DNA of 64,000 nt, taken from assembly GCA_964633845.1 (NCBI GenBank), contig CAZWLA010000003.1:10545-74544 (forward strand), written 5' to 3'. The stretch is from JADHTT01 sp964633845. GTDB taxonomy: Bacteria > Campylobacterota > Campylobacteria > Campylobacterales > Arcobacteraceae. The notes under the pieces are model-generated. The model had not been told where the DNA came from, did not search any database, and worked only from the letters and a program-made list of their open reading frames with translations. Of the stretch, positions 51,965 to 61,655 are shown in pieces (within the stretch, counting starts at the first letter, position 1; every line of letters starts with the position of its first letter). A program made the position numbers and the translations under genes.

Positions 51965-53107
51965 TTGAGTAAAAAACAATACGATTATGTGATTATTGGT
52001 GCTGGGATTGCTGGATGTTGTGTATCCCATGAGCTAAAAAAACATACTGATTCACTTATTTTAATAGATAAAAATTCTGATGTAGCTGCTGGAGCATCTG
52101 GCGCTGCTGGAGCATTTCTCTCACCTCTACTTGGCAAACCAAATCAGTTTAAAGATTTAGTGACAAAATCACTTAAATATTCTACAGAGTTTTATTGGCA
52201 AAATACTCCAGAGTTTATCAAGACTTGTGGAACTATTAGAATACCAAAAGATAAAGATAATGCTTTAAAATTTGAATCATATATTCCATATATGGATTTT
52301 AAATTTATTAAGAAAGATAATGGATATTATTTTGATATTGGAAGTGTAGTTGATGGGTATAATATCTGTAAAAGTTTAGTAAAAGATATTAATACACAAT
52401 TTAATTATGATGTAAATAGTATTGAGTATAAAGATGATATGTGGATTATAAATAAATCATCTAATGAAACTTTGTATGCAAAAAATATTATTTTAACAAC
52501 TGGAGCTAGTACAAAATTGTATAGCGAGGAGTATTTTAATATTAGAGCCGTTTGGGGTCAAAGAATAGATATTTACACTTCTACAAATGTAGAACAAAAC
52601 TATCATAAAGACTGTTCAATCTCAAAAAGCTTTAAGCAATCAAATGGAAAATATAAAGTATCCATAGGTGCTACACATCATAGACTATCAGATGAGACAA
52701 AGCATCTATGCACAAGCTGTTCTAATATTTGTGTAAAAGAGGATGATACACAAGAGCTTTTAGAAAAGGCAAATAAGATTATTAAACTTGATGATATAGA
52801 AGTTATAAAAGAATTAGCAGGTGCTAGGGCAAATAGTATTGATTATTTTCCAATGGTTGGGGATTTGATAAATAGTAGTAAAACTATAGAAGAGTTTCCA
52901 TATCTTACAAAAGGTACAAATGTAAGGGAAGATAGGTTTACAAAGTATAAAAATCTTTATACAATAAATGGAGTGGGTGGAAGAGGATATGTTCTTGCTC
53001 CTTATTTAGCAAAACAGCTTATAGATAATCTTCTAAATTCAAAGCAAATTGATGATACTATTTCACCAAATAGACTATTTAAAAGATGGGTCAAAAAACA
53101 AGGTTAA
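51965..53107 (+). CDS. FAD-dependent oxidoreductase, MnmC C-terminal domain-like
   Basis: The 380-residue protein is a DAO-fold flavoprotein: YVIIGAGIAGCCVSHEL binds FAD, GAAGAFLSPLLGKPNQ is like the MnmC FAD domain, and INGVGGRGYVLAPYLAKQL and the terminal PNRLFKRWVKK also fit it. MnmC's FAD domain removes the carboxymethyl group during wobble-uridine modification of tRNA. The methyltransferase half of MnmC is absent. The start is a TTG. Confidence 0.75.
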   Translation: MSKKQYDYVIIGAGIAGCCVSHELKKHTDSLILIDKNSDVAAGASGAAGAFLSPLLGKPNQFKDLVTKSLKYSTEFYWQNTPEFIKTCGTIRIPKDKDNALKFESYIPYMDFKFIKKDNGYYFDIGSVVDGYNICKSLVKDINTQFNYDVNSIEYKDDMWIINKSSNETLYAKNIILTTGASTKLYSEEYFNIRAVWGQRIDIYTSTNVEQNYHKDCSISKSFKQSNGKYKVSIGATHHRLSDETKHLCTSCSNICVKEDDTQELLEKANKIIKLDDIEVIKELAGARANSIDYFPMVGDLINSSKTIEEFPYLTKGTNVREDRFTKYKNLYTINGVGGRGYVLAPYLAKQLIDNLLNSKQIDDTISPNRLFKRWVKKQG

Positions 53108-53109
53108 AA

Positions 53110-53697
53110 ATGAAAGCAAAACTAATATCAATATTTAAACTTACAATACTTACAATTGCATTTTTAGGGATGATAATATATATGACAGCTACACCACCTG
53201 TAAAGGTTGATACAACAACTAACAAAATACATATGAACTATATGCCAAAAACCGTCAAACTGCTAGATGATGATGTAGAATATTCAACTGAATCTATTAT
53301 AAAAGAAAATAGTATTATAGTAGTGACAAATCATGATTCAATTGCAGTTTTAAAAGATCTTGATAAATATACAGATAATAGTATTGTAATAGTTACAAAT
53401 ATTTCAGCTGCTCCATGGTTTATTAAGCAATGGGTAATACCTGAAAAATTAGTAGAGTTAAAAGGTTCAAGTACAGCAGCTTGGATTTATGATGAAGCAG
53501 GACATATGAAGAACTTTTTAAAAGTTAAGTCTGATAATGCAGTTGTTTATGAGATATTTATTAAAAAAGATGGTCAAATTAATAAAATATTTGATGGTAA
53601 TGTAAAGCAAGGTGCTCTTGATGGTAGTATGTCAGTGGATGAAATTAAAGAACTTAATTTAGAAATTACTTCTAAAATTAAACAAATTATTGGATAA
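53110..53697 (+). CDS. Membrane-anchored periplasmic protein of unknown function
   Basis: The 195-residue protein has one N-terminal membrane segment (about 8-26) and a periplasmic domain. The order of predicted strands and helices (NSIIVVTNHDSIAVLKDLDK, then VYEIFIKKDGQINKIFDG) recalls a thioredoxin-like fold, but there is no CXXC. ATG 53110 is taken; an in-frame start at 53086 lies inside the preceding gene. No function can be given. Confidence 0.6.
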   Translation: MKAKLISIFKLTILTIAFLGMIIYMTATPPVKVDTTTNKIHMNYMPKTVKLLDDDVEYSTESIIKENSIIVVTNHDSIAVLKDLDKYTDNSIVIVTNISAAPWFIKQWVIPEKLVELKGSSTAAWIYDEAGHMKNFLKVKSDNAVVYEIFIKKDGQINKIFDGNVKQGALDGSMSVDEIKELNLEITSKIKQIIG

Positions 53698-53702
53698 AGT
53701 AT

Positions 53703-54968
53703 ATGTCAAATATAACAGTAACAGTACAAGAAAGTCTTGATTATCATGAGTTTCCAAGTCCTGGTAAACTTGGCATTGAAACTACAGTTCCTTTTTTAAC
53801 TCAAAAAGATTTAGCATTAGCATATACTCCTGGTGTTGCTAATCCATGTTTGGAGATTGAAAAAGATCCGTTGAATGCATATAAATATACATCAAAGGCA
53901 AATTTAGTTGCTGTTATTTCAAATGGTACAGCAGTACTTGGCTTAGGAAATATTGGATGCTTGGCTTCAAAACCAGTTATGGAAGGTAAATCAGTATTAT
54001 TTAAAAATTTTGCTGCTGTTGATAGTTTTGATATTGAAATAAATCAAACCAGTATTGATGATATATGTAAAACAGTTGAAGCTATAAGTCCTACATTTGG
54101 AGGAATAAATCTTGAAGATATTCAATCACCTGAATGTTTTGAGATTGAAAGAAGATTGATTGAATCTCTTGATATTCCAGTGATGCATGATGACCAACAT
54201 GGAACTGCTATTATATCTAGTGCAGCTCTTATTGGTGCATGTGAATTAGTAGATAAAAAAATAAAAGATTTAAAAGTAGTTATTATTGGTGCTGGAGCTG
54301 CTGCTATATCTTGTGGTAGAATGTATAAAGCATTAGGTATTGCAAATATTATAATGTATGACTCTAAAGGTCAAGTGCATAAGCATCGCGATGATTTAAA
54401 TAAATATAAATTGGAATTTGCTACAGATAAAAGTATTACAAGACATGATGCTTTTTCTAATGCAGACGCAGTTCTTGGTTTATCTATGCCTGGATCATTA
54501 AGCTTAGAAGATATTGCATTAATGTCAGATGAACCTATGATATTTACTTTAGCCAATCCTACTCCAGAACTTATGCCAGCTGATGTAAGAAATATCAGAG
54601 ATAAAGCTATCATTGCTACAGGAAGAAGTGACTTTGATAATCAAGTAAATAATGTACTTGGATTTCCTTTTATATTTAGAGGTGCTTTAGATGTTAGAGC
54701 TAAAAAAATTAATATGGCTATGAAAATTGCAGCAGTACAAGCTTTAAATGATTTAACAAAACAGCCAGTACCTCAAGATGTAAAAGATACATACAGTAAG
54801 CCACATATGAGCTTTTCTAAAGATTATATTATTCCTAAACCATTTGATAAAAGATTAATAGTTGAAGTTAGTTCAGCAGTTGCAAAAGCTGCTGTAGATA
54901 CAGGTGTGGCACAAATAAAAGATTTTGATTATGATAAATATAGAGAAAGATTAAAAGGATTACTATAA
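53703..54968 (+). CDS. NAD(P)-dependent malic enzyme
   Basis: It decarboxylates malate to pyruvate. The 421-residue protein has AYTPGVANPCLEI, the metal-binding PVMHDDQHGTAI, the Rossmann motif VIIGAGAAAISCGRMY, and FTLANPTPELMP. It is the short bacterial form without the phosphotransacetylase-like domain. The purU start overlaps its last base. Confidence 0.93.
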   Translation: MSNITVTVQESLDYHEFPSPGKLGIETTVPFLTQKDLALAYTPGVANPCLEIEKDPLNAYKYTSKANLVAVISNGTAVLGLGNIGCLASKPVMEGKSVLFKNFAAVDSFDIEINQTSIDDICKTVEAISPTFGGINLEDIQSPECFEIERRLIESLDIPVMHDDQHGTAIISSAALIGACELVDKKIKDLKVVIIGAGAAAISCGRMYKALGIANIIMYDSKGQVHKHRDDLNKYKLEFATDKSITRHDAFSNADAVLGLSMPGSLSLEDIALMSDEPMIFTLANPTPELMPADVRNIRDKAIIATGRSDFDNQVNNVLGFPFIFRGALDVRAKKINMAMKIAAVQALNDLTKQPVPQDVKDTYSKPHMSFSKDYIIPKPFDKRLIVEVSSAVAKAAVDTGVAQIKDFDYDKYRERLKGLL

Positions 54969-55801
54969 TGGAAAAATTTACGTTATTAATTGAGACAGAA
55001 GACTCTAAGGGGCTAGTGTATAAAGTTTCGAAAATTCTATTTGAATATGATTTAAGTATTGATAAAAATAGTGAATATGTTGATGCCCAAGAGAATAAGT
55101 TTTTTATGAGAACAGAAATTAGTGGTGAATTTGAAGATGATAAATTATTAAATGATATTGAATCTGTGCTACCACAAGATAGTATTCTAAGATTAAAACC
55201 ACAAGTAGCAAAAGATATAGTACTACTTGTTACTAAAGAATCACATGTTCTTGGGGATCTATTAATTAGATATGTAAGTGGTGAACTACATGCAAATATA
55301 AAAGCAGTAATATCAAATCATGATGAGCTAAGATCTTTGGTTGAAAAGTTTGATATACCATATCACTTTGTAGATACAAAAGATTTAGATAGAGAAGAGC
55401 ATGAGCAAAAATTAATTGATCAAATAGATGAATATAATCCAGAGATTATTGTATTAGCTAAATATATGAGAATTTTAACATCTAAATTTGTAGGCTACTA
55501 TGAAGGAAAAGTTCTTAATATTCACCATTCATTTCTACCAGCATTTATAGGAGCAAACCCATATAAACAAGCACATGATAGAGGTGTTAAAATTATAGGT
55601 GCAACAGCACATTATGTGACAAATGACTTAGATGAAGGACCAATTATTTATCAAGATATCACTAGAGTTGATCATACATATTCATGGCAAAAAATGAGAG
55701 ATGCTGGTAGAAATGTTGAGAAAGTTGTATTGTCAAATGCACTGCAACTTTTACTTGAAGATAGAGTACTTGTATATTCAAATAAAACAGTAATACTATA
55801 A
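54968..55801 (+). CDS. purU: Formyltetrahydrofolate deformylase PurU
   Basis: It splits 10-formyltetrahydrofolate to formate and tetrahydrofolate. An N-terminal ACT-like domain (1-85) is followed by the formyltransferase fold with NIHHSFLPAFIGANPYKQA, GATAHYVTNDLDEGPII and the catalytic Asn/His/Asp. It is 277 residues long, as expected. Confidence 0.93.
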   Translation: MEKFTLLIETEDSKGLVYKVSKILFEYDLSIDKNSEYVDAQENKFFMRTEISGEFEDDKLLNDIESVLPQDSILRLKPQVAKDIVLLVTKESHVLGDLLIRYVSGELHANIKAVISNHDELRSLVEKFDIPYHFVDTKDLDREEHEQKLIDQIDEYNPEIIVLAKYMRILTSKFVGYYEGKVLNIHHSFLPAFIGANPYKQAHDRGVKIIGATAHYVTNDLDEGPIIYQDITRVDHTYSWQKMRDAGRNVEKVVLSNALQLLLEDRVLVYSNKTVIL

Positions 55802-55802
55802 T

Positions 55803-56273
55803 ATGGTAAATATTGTTTTATTGGAACCAAGAATTGGTGGAAATGTTGGTACTATAGGAAGACTTTGTTATGCTCTTGGAGCAACATTACATCTTATTAG
55901 ACCATATGGATGGGGTAATGAGATAAGTGACAAAGAGGTAAAAAGAGCTGGACTTGACTATTGGCATGATCTTGAAAAATATGAGTATGATAATATTGAA
56001 GATTTTTGGTCAAAAAATCCACTGAACAATAGACACTTTTTTGCTACAACTAAGACAGAACAATATTATTTTGATGTAGAGTATAAGACAGATGACTATT
56101 TATATTTTGGTAGAGAAGATGCAGGGTTACCTGAAGATCTTTTAGATAAAAATATTGATGGTTGCATCACTATTCCTATGGTTAAAGAAGCTAGAAGCTT
56201 AAATATAGCAAATGCTGTATCTGTTATAGCATATGAAGCTATTAAGCAGAATATCACTACCTTTGATAAATAA
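55803..56273 (+). CDS. trmL: tRNA (cytidine/uridine-34-2'-O)-methyltransferase TrmL
   Basis: This SPOUT methyltransferase of 156 residues acts on the wobble position of leucine tRNAs. The family pattern LLEPRIGGNVGTIGRLC, LYFGREDAGLP and CITIPMVKEARSLNIANAVS, which forms the trefoil knot, is complete. Confidence 0.93.
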   Translation: MVNIVLLEPRIGGNVGTIGRLCYALGATLHLIRPYGWGNEISDKEVKRAGLDYWHDLEKYEYDNIEDFWSKNPLNNRHFFATTKTEQYYFDVEYKTDDYLYFGREDAGLPEDLLDKNIDGCITIPMVKEARSLNIANAVSVIAYEAIKQNITTFDK

Positions 56274-56281
56274 TTTCAAAC

Positions 56282-56302
56282 CTTGATTGACATAGACTCA
56301 AG
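56282..56302. promoter_or_regulatory. HAIR-like inverted repeat, probable HspR operator
   Basis: CTTGATT, seven bases, ACTCAAG differs by one base from the HspR consensus CTTGAGT-N7-ACTCAAG. It overlaps the -35 region of the promoter that drives the dnaJ-like gene and hspR, fitting autoregulation. Confidence 0.8.
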
Positions 56303-56303
56303 T

Positions 56304-56315
56304 TTGTGATATAAT
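56304..56315 (+). promoter_or_regulatory. Promoter of the cbpA-hspR operon
   Basis: TTTGTGATATAAT gives TATAAT at 56310-56315, immediately downstream of the HAIR-like repeat and 43 bases before the start codon. Confidence 0.65.
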
Positions 56316-56358
56316 AATATAAATTATAAGATATTATATATAATCAAGGAAATTTTAA

Positions 56359-57249
56359 ATGGCAAAAAGTTTATACGAAACACTAGAGATTAGCGAAAAT
56401 GCTGATAAAAGTGAAATAAAAAAAGCATATAGAAAATTAGCAAAAAAATATCATCCAGATATTAATAAAACTCCCGAAGCAGAAGAAAAATTTAAAGAGA
56501 TAAATGCTGCTTATGAGGTATTAAGTGATGAACAGAAAAAAGCTCAATACGATATGCATGGTGATGATATGTTTGGTGGTCAAAACTTCCATGATTTTGC
56601 TCAAGGGCAAGGTGCTGGTGTTGATATCAATGATATTTTAAACCAAATGTTTGGTGGGGGTGGTAGCTTCCAAGGTGGCTTTGGCGGAGCACAAGGCTTT
56701 GGTGGTGGTTCACCTTTTGGAAATCAAGGTTTTGGTGGATATCAAGAACCTAATCTTGATATGCAAGCACAAATTACAATACCATTTGATGTAGCAATAT
56801 TAGGTGGTAAGCAAAATGTATCTTTACAAAATGATAGCTTTGATATAAAAATACCAGAAGGTATAAAAGATGGTCAAAAAATCAGAGCTAAAGGCAAAGG
56901 TAAATCTCATGGATCTACAAAAGGTGATTTAATCTTAAAGATCAATGTAGCTTCAAGTCCAGTTTATACGAGAGATGATGATGATTTAACAATGATTTTT
57001 GATGTTCCTTTAAGAACAGCATTATTTGGTGGTAAAATTGAAATTAAAACAATACATAAAGATATTACATTAAAGATGCCACAAAACACTAAACAATATC
57101 AAAAATTTAGAGTAAAAGAGCTTGGTGCATTAAATGGTAAAACTAAAGTAAAGGGTAATTTATATCTAAAAGCAAATATTATTTTACCTAATGTAGATGA
57201 ATTAGATGAAGATTTAGTAACATTAATGGAAGATAAGCTACCTCAATAA
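56359..57249 (+). CDS. cbpA: CbpA-type DnaJ co-chaperone
   Basis: The 296-residue protein has an N-terminal J domain with KKYHPDINK (HPD motif), a Gly/Phe-rich stretch (about 70-130) and a substrate-binding C-terminal domain. The cysteine-rich zinc finger of full DnaJ is absent, so it is a type II Hsp40. It stimulates DnaK. hspR follows nine bases later. Confidence 0.93.
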   Translation: MAKSLYETLEISENADKSEIKKAYRKLAKKYHPDINKTPEAEEKFKEINAAYEVLSDEQKKAQYDMHGDDMFGGQNFHDFAQGQGAGVDINDILNQMFGGGGSFQGGFGGAQGFGGGSPFGNQGFGGYQEPNLDMQAQITIPFDVAILGGKQNVSLQNDSFDIKIPEGIKDGQKIRAKGKGKSHGSTKGDLILKINVASSPVYTRDDDDLTMIFDVPLRTALFGGKIEIKTIHKDITLKMPQNTKQYQKFRVKELGALNGKTKVKGNLYLKANIILPNVDELDEDLVTLMEDKLPQ

Positions 57250-57258
57250 GGATTTAAT

Positions 57259-57636
57259 ATGTCAAGCTATTGTGAAGAACCAGTATATTTAATAAGTAAT
57301 GTTGCTCAAATGTTAGATATACATCCTCAAACACTTAGACAATATGAGAGAGAAGGCTTAATTATACCATCTAGAACAAATGGTAAAATTAGACTTTATT
57401 CTCAAAATGATATTGATAAAATTAAATATATTTTACAGCTTACTAGAACTTTAGGTATTAATATTGCTGGCGTAAAGATGATAATAGAACAAAATAATAC
57501 AATAACTTTATTGGAAGAAAAAATAATTAAATTTGAACAAAAATTAGAGGATGTTACACGCTATGGGGATGGTGGAACAAAAAATGCTCTTGTAGTTCAA
57601 AAAACATCATTTGATATGGTAATTTATGGGGATTAA
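57259..57636 (+). CDS. hspR: Heat-shock repressor HspR (MerR family)
   Basis: The 125-residue protein has a MerR-type winged helix: YLISNVAQMLDIHPQTLRQYEREGL, then RTNGKIRLYS. In Campylobacterota HspR represses chaperone operons through HAIR repeats. A match to that repeat lies upstream of this operon, so it probably controls itself. Confidence 0.95.
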   Translation: MSSYCEEPVYLISNVAQMLDIHPQTLRQYEREGLIIPSRTNGKIRLYSQNDIDKIKYILQLTRTLGINIAGVKMIIEQNNTITLLEEKIIKFEQKLEDVTRYGDGGTKNALVVQKTSFDMVIYGD

Positions 57637-57660
57637 ATCAAGTATTCTATAAGCATATTT

Positions 57661-57673
57661 TAGATAAAATCAT
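57661..57673 (+). promoter_or_regulatory. Promoter -10 region of carB
   Basis: TTTTAGATAAAATCATT contains TAAAAT at 57665-57670, 36 bases before carB, in the same TAGATA-AATC form as other promoters here. Confidence 0.5.
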
Positions 57674-57705
57674 TAAATTTTAGCAAATATTTAAGGATAC
57701 TATTT

Positions 57706-60700
57706 ATGCCAAAAAGAGAAGATATAAAATCTATTTTACTTATAGGATCTGGTCCTATTATTATTGGTCAAGCGTGTGAGTTTGATTATTCTGGTACTCA
57801 AGCTACAAAAACACTTAAAGAATTAGGCTACAGAGTAGTATTAATCAATTCAAATCCTGCAACAATTATGACTGACCCTGAATTTGCAGATAAAACATAT
57901 ATTGAACCTATCACTGAAGAGATGGTTGCAAAAATTATCAAAAAAGAAAATATTGACGCCGTATTGCCAACTATGGGTGGTCAAACAGCACTGAATGTTG
58001 CAACATCTATGCATGATAAAGGGATGCTAGAAGGTATTGAATTCCTTGGTGCTCATCCAGATGCAATTAAAAAAGGCGAAGATAGACATCTTTTCAATGA
58101 AGCAATGATTAAAATTGGTATGGATTTACCTAAAAGTGCAAATGCATATACAGTTGAAGAAGCAATTACAAAAGCCAAAGAGATTGGTTTCCCTGTAATA
58201 TCTAGAGCATCATTTACTCTTGCTGGTGGTGGATCTGGAGTTGCTTATAATATGGAAGAGTTTAAAGCTTTAGCAGAATCTGGTATTGAAGCATCTCCTA
58301 TTAACGAGATCGAGATTATGGAATCTATGCTTGGATGGAAAGAGTATGAGATGGAAGTTATTAGAGACAAAAAAGATAACTGTATCATCGTATGTTCTAT
58401 TGAAAACTTAGATCCAATGGGTGTACATACGGGAGATTCTATCACTGTAGCACCTGCACTTACTCTTACAGATAAAGAGTATCAAGATATGAGAAATGCA
58501 TCGTTTGCAATTCTTAGAGAAATTGGAGTTGATACAGGCGGATCAAATGTACAATTCTCAATCTGTCCTAAAACAGGAAGAATGATTGTAATTGAGATGA
58601 ATCCTAGAGTTTCTAGATCATCAGCACTTGCATCTAAAGCTACTGGTTATCCTATTGCTAAAGTAGCAACTTTACTTGCTGTTGGATTTACTCTTGATGA
58701 GATTGAAAATGATATTACTGGTACTACTGCATCATTTGAGCCAGTAATTGATTATGTAGTTACAAAGATTCCTAGATTTACTTTTGAAAAATTCCCTGCA
58801 GCTAACTCAACACTTTCTACAGGTATGAAATCTGTTGGTGAAGTTATGGCTATGGGTAGAACATTTAAAGAGTCTATGCAAAAAGCATTGTGTTCTATGG
58901 AGACTGGAATAATTGGTTTTGACTCGATGAGTGAAGATTTAGATTTAATTAAAAAAGAGATTAGAAGACCAAATGCAGATAGAATTTTATACCTAATGGA
59001 TGGATTTAGACAAGGTTTATCAAATGAAGAGCTATTTGATATTTGTGCTATTGATCCATGGTTCTTAACTCAATTTAGAGATATTTATAACTGTGAATGT
59101 GAATTAAAAGAGGCAACAACTTTAGATGAAGGATTATTAAGAAAAGCTAAGACATATGGTTTTGGTGATGAGATGATAGCATTTTTAACTGGACAAACTC
59201 AAGAAGATATTTATGGCTTAAGAAAAGAATTAGGGATTATGCTTGAATATAATGAAGTTGATACATGTGCAGCAGAATTTAAAGCATTAACACCATATCT
59301 TTATTCAACTACAAATATCACTAAACTTCCTAAAATAGAAAAACCGAAATCTGATAAGAAAAAAGTTTTAATTATTGGTGGTGGACCAAATAGAATTGGT
59401 CAAGGTATTGAGTTTGATTATTGTTGTGTACATGCATCATTTGCATTAAATGAGATGGGTGTTGAGACAATTATGTACAACTGTAATCCTGAAACAGTAT
59501 CGACAGATTATGATACATCAGATGTATTATACTTTGAGCCAATTGACTTTGAACATGTAAGGTCTGTAATAGAAACTGAAAATCCAGATGGTATCATTGT
59601 ACATTTTGGTGGACAAACTCCTCTAAAACTAGCTAATGCTATTCATGATATTGGCGGTAAAATTATTGGAACTACAGCTGAAGTAATTGATCTAGCAGAA
59701 GATAGAGAAAAGTTTATGACATTTGTTGAAAAAGCTGAACTTCTTCAGCCAGATAATGGAACAGCAGTTACACTAGATGAAGCATTAGCAATTGCAAATA
59801 GAGTAACATATCCAGTACTTGTAAGACCATCATTTGTACTTGGTGGTAGAGGTATGAAGATTGTATATTCTGATGAAGAGTTAACACAATATATGGATGA
59901 AGCTGTATCTGTGTCAAATGATGCACCAGTACTTGTAGATAAGTTTTTAGATAGAGCAATTGAGCTTGATGTAGATTGTATTACAGATGGTAAAGATGTA
60001 TATATCGGTGGTATCATGCAGCATATTGAAGAAGCTGGTATTCATTCAGGTGATTCAGCTTGTAGCTTACCTCCAATTTCATTAAGTGACGATATTCTAG
60101 CAGAAGTAGAAACAAAAACAAAAGCTATGGCATTAGAGCTTGGTGTAATTGGTCTTATGAATACTCAATATGCGATTCATCAAGGTAAAATTTATTTAAT
60201 TGAAGTTAATCCAAGAGCTTCGAGAACAGTTCCATTTGTATCTAAAGCTATTGGAATTCCATTAGCAAAAGTTGCTACTAGAGTTATGTTTGGTGAAAGT
60301 CTAAAAGATTCTTTAGCAGTATATGATAATAACATTGTAACCGAAGAAAATGGTGTATTAAAACCAATATTAAAAGATCATGTATCTGTAAAAGAAGCTG
60401 TATTCCCATTTAATAAATTAACTGGTGCTGATACAATTTTAGGACCTGAGATGAAATCAACTGGTGAAGTTATGGGTATTTCTTGTAGTTTTGGATCTGC
60501 GTTTGCAAAAGCTCAAGATGGGGCAAAAAACTTCCTGCCAAAAGATGGAGGTAAAGTATTTATCTCTCTTGCAAATCTTGATAAAGAATTTGCACCTAAA
60601 CTAGCACAAGAGTTAAATGCCTTAGGTTTTGATATTGTTGCTACAGGTGGTACACATAAAGTTATACAAGATGCAGGAATCGACTGTGAAAAAGTTTTAA

Positions 60701-60948
60701 AAGTTAGTGATGGTAGACCACATATTATTGATTCATTAATGAATGAAGAGATAGTTATGGCTATTAATACTGCTGATGAAAATATATCAAGTAAAGATGA
60801 TGGTATCAAAATCAGAAGAACAGTTCTTAGAATGAATACACCATATGTAACTACAGTAGCAGCAGCTATAGCATCTATTGAGGCTATAAAAGCATCAAAA
60901 ACAAAAGATATGGATCCTAAGTCTATCCAAGACTTCTTGGGTATCTAG
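57706..60948 (+). CDS. carB: Carbamoyl-phosphate synthase large subunit
   Basis: It makes carbamoyl phosphate for arginine and pyrimidine synthesis. The 1080-residue protein has two ATP-grasp halves, each opening with a GPIIIGQACEFDYSG or GPNRIGQGIEFDYCC motif, and a C-terminal MGS-like allosteric domain (about 940-1080). All expected parts are present. It stands apart from carA, which is not in the window. Confidence 0.98.
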   Translation: MPKREDIKSILLIGSGPIIIGQACEFDYSGTQATKTLKELGYRVVLINSNPATIMTDPEFADKTYIEPITEEMVAKIIKKENIDAVLPTMGGQTALNVATSMHDKGMLEGIEFLGAHPDAIKKGEDRHLFNEAMIKIGMDLPKSANAYTVEEAITKAKEIGFPVISRASFTLAGGGSGVAYNMEEFKALAESGIEASPINEIEIMESMLGWKEYEMEVIRDKKDNCIIVCSIENLDPMGVHTGDSITVAPALTLTDKEYQDMRNASFAILREIGVDTGGSNVQFSICPKTGRMIVIEMNPRVSRSSALASKATGYPIAKVATLLAVGFTLDEIENDITGTTASFEPVIDYVVTKIPRFTFEKFPAANSTLSTGMKSVGEVMAMGRTFKESMQKALCSMETGIIGFDSMSEDLDLIKKEIRRPNADRILYLMDGFRQGLSNEELFDICAIDPWFLTQFRDIYNCECELKEATTLDEGLLRKAKTYGFGDEMIAFLTGQTQEDIYGLRKELGIMLEYNEVDTCAAEFKALTPYLYSTTNITKLPKIEKPKSDKKKVLIIGGGPNRIGQGIEFDYCCVHASFALNEMGVETIMYNCNPETVSTDYDTSDVLYFEPIDFEHVRSVIETENPDGIIVHFGGQTPLKLANAIHDIGGKIIGTTAEVIDLAEDREKFMTFVEKAELLQPDNGTAVTLDEALAIANRVTYPVLVRPSFVLGGRGMKIVYSDEELTQYMDEAVSVSNDAPVLVDKFLDRAIELDVDCITDGKDVYIGGIMQHIEEAGIHSGDSACSLPPISLSDDILAEVETKTKAMALELGVIGLMNTQYAIHQGKIYLIEVNPRASRTVPFVSKAIGIPLAKVATRVMFGESLKDSLAVYDNNIVTEENGVLKPILKDHVSVKEAVFPFNKLTGADTILGPEMKSTGEVMGISCSFGSAFAKAQDGAKNFLPKDGGKVFISLANLDKEFAPKLAQELNALGFDIVATGGTHKVIQDAGIDCEKVLKVSDGRPHIIDSLMNEEIVMAINTADENISSKDDGIKIRRTVLRMNTPYVTTVAAAIASIEAIKASKTKDMDPKSIQDFLGI

Positions 60949-60961
60949 TAGGAATTATCCT

Positions 60962-61405
60962 ATGGATTCTAGTTTAGTATATTTAGTACAAACATCAACT
61001 ACTGTTGGAATTTTGTCAAATAATAGCTCTAAACTAGCACAAATAAAACAACGTTCAACTTCCCAAAAGATGCTTTGTGAAGTTGATAGTTTCAAAACAC
61101 TTCTAAAGTATACAAGAGTACCAAAAAAATATAAAAAAATGGTACGAAATTCTAAAAATACAACTTTTATATATTCAAATGGCAAAAGCTTTAGAGTTGT
61201 AGATAAAGATTCAAAGCATTATGATTTTATTAAAAAATTTGGGATATTGTATTCTACATCTGCCAATATAACTGGAAATGATTTTGATGAAAATTGGGCT
61301 AAAGATATTGTAGATGTAGTTGTTGAGGATAAAAGAGGCTTTAGTCAAAGTCAATCATCTTCAATTATAAAATTAACACAAAGTAATATGAAAAAGATAA
61401 GATAG
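60962..61405 (+). CDS. Short Sua5/YciO/YrdC-like protein
   Basis: The 147-residue protein starts with VYLVQTSTTVGILSNNSSKLAQIKQR and later has ILYSTSANITGNDFDENWAK, matching YrdC-type t6A-synthesis proteins. It is about 40-50 residues shorter than usual, and the ATP/threonine-binding middle (KRP-x-KPL type) is reduced. It may be the divergent form found in this phylum or a protein with another role. Confidence 0.7.
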   Translation: MDSSLVYLVQTSTTVGILSNNSSKLAQIKQRSTSQKMLCEVDSFKTLLKYTRVPKKYKKMVRNSKNTTFIYSNGKSFRVVDKDSKHYDFIKKFGILYSTSANITGNDFDENWAKDIVDVVVEDKRGFSQSQSSSIIKLTQSNMKKIR

Positions 61406-61406
61406 T

Positions 61407-61655
61407 ATGAGAATAGATAAGTTTTTAAATAGTGTAAATCTTACAAAAAGAAGATCAATTGCAGAGGATATGCTTGCTAATAAAGTTATATTCATCAATG
61501 GTTTAGCCGTAAAAAAAGCTAAAGAGGTAAAGATTGGAGATATAATTAAAATGCAATATCTTGAATATGATGAAGAGTATGAAGTGCTTGCTATACCAAA
61601 AACAAAATCAACACCAAAATCAGCACAAGGGGAGTATGTATGTCGAATCAAATAG
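61407..61655 (+). CDS. S4-domain RNA-binding protein
   Basis: The 82-residue protein is an S4 domain: MRIDKFLNSVNLTKRRSIAEDMLANKVIFING, as in HslR/YlmH-like small RNA-binding proteins. It probably binds ribosomal RNA. Start is one base after the preceding stop; it overlaps trpD by 16 bases. Confidence 0.82.
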   Translation: MRIDKFLNSVNLTKRRSIAEDMLANKVIFINGLAVKKAKEVKIGDIIKMQYLEYDEEYEVLAIPKTKSTPKSAQGEYVCRIK

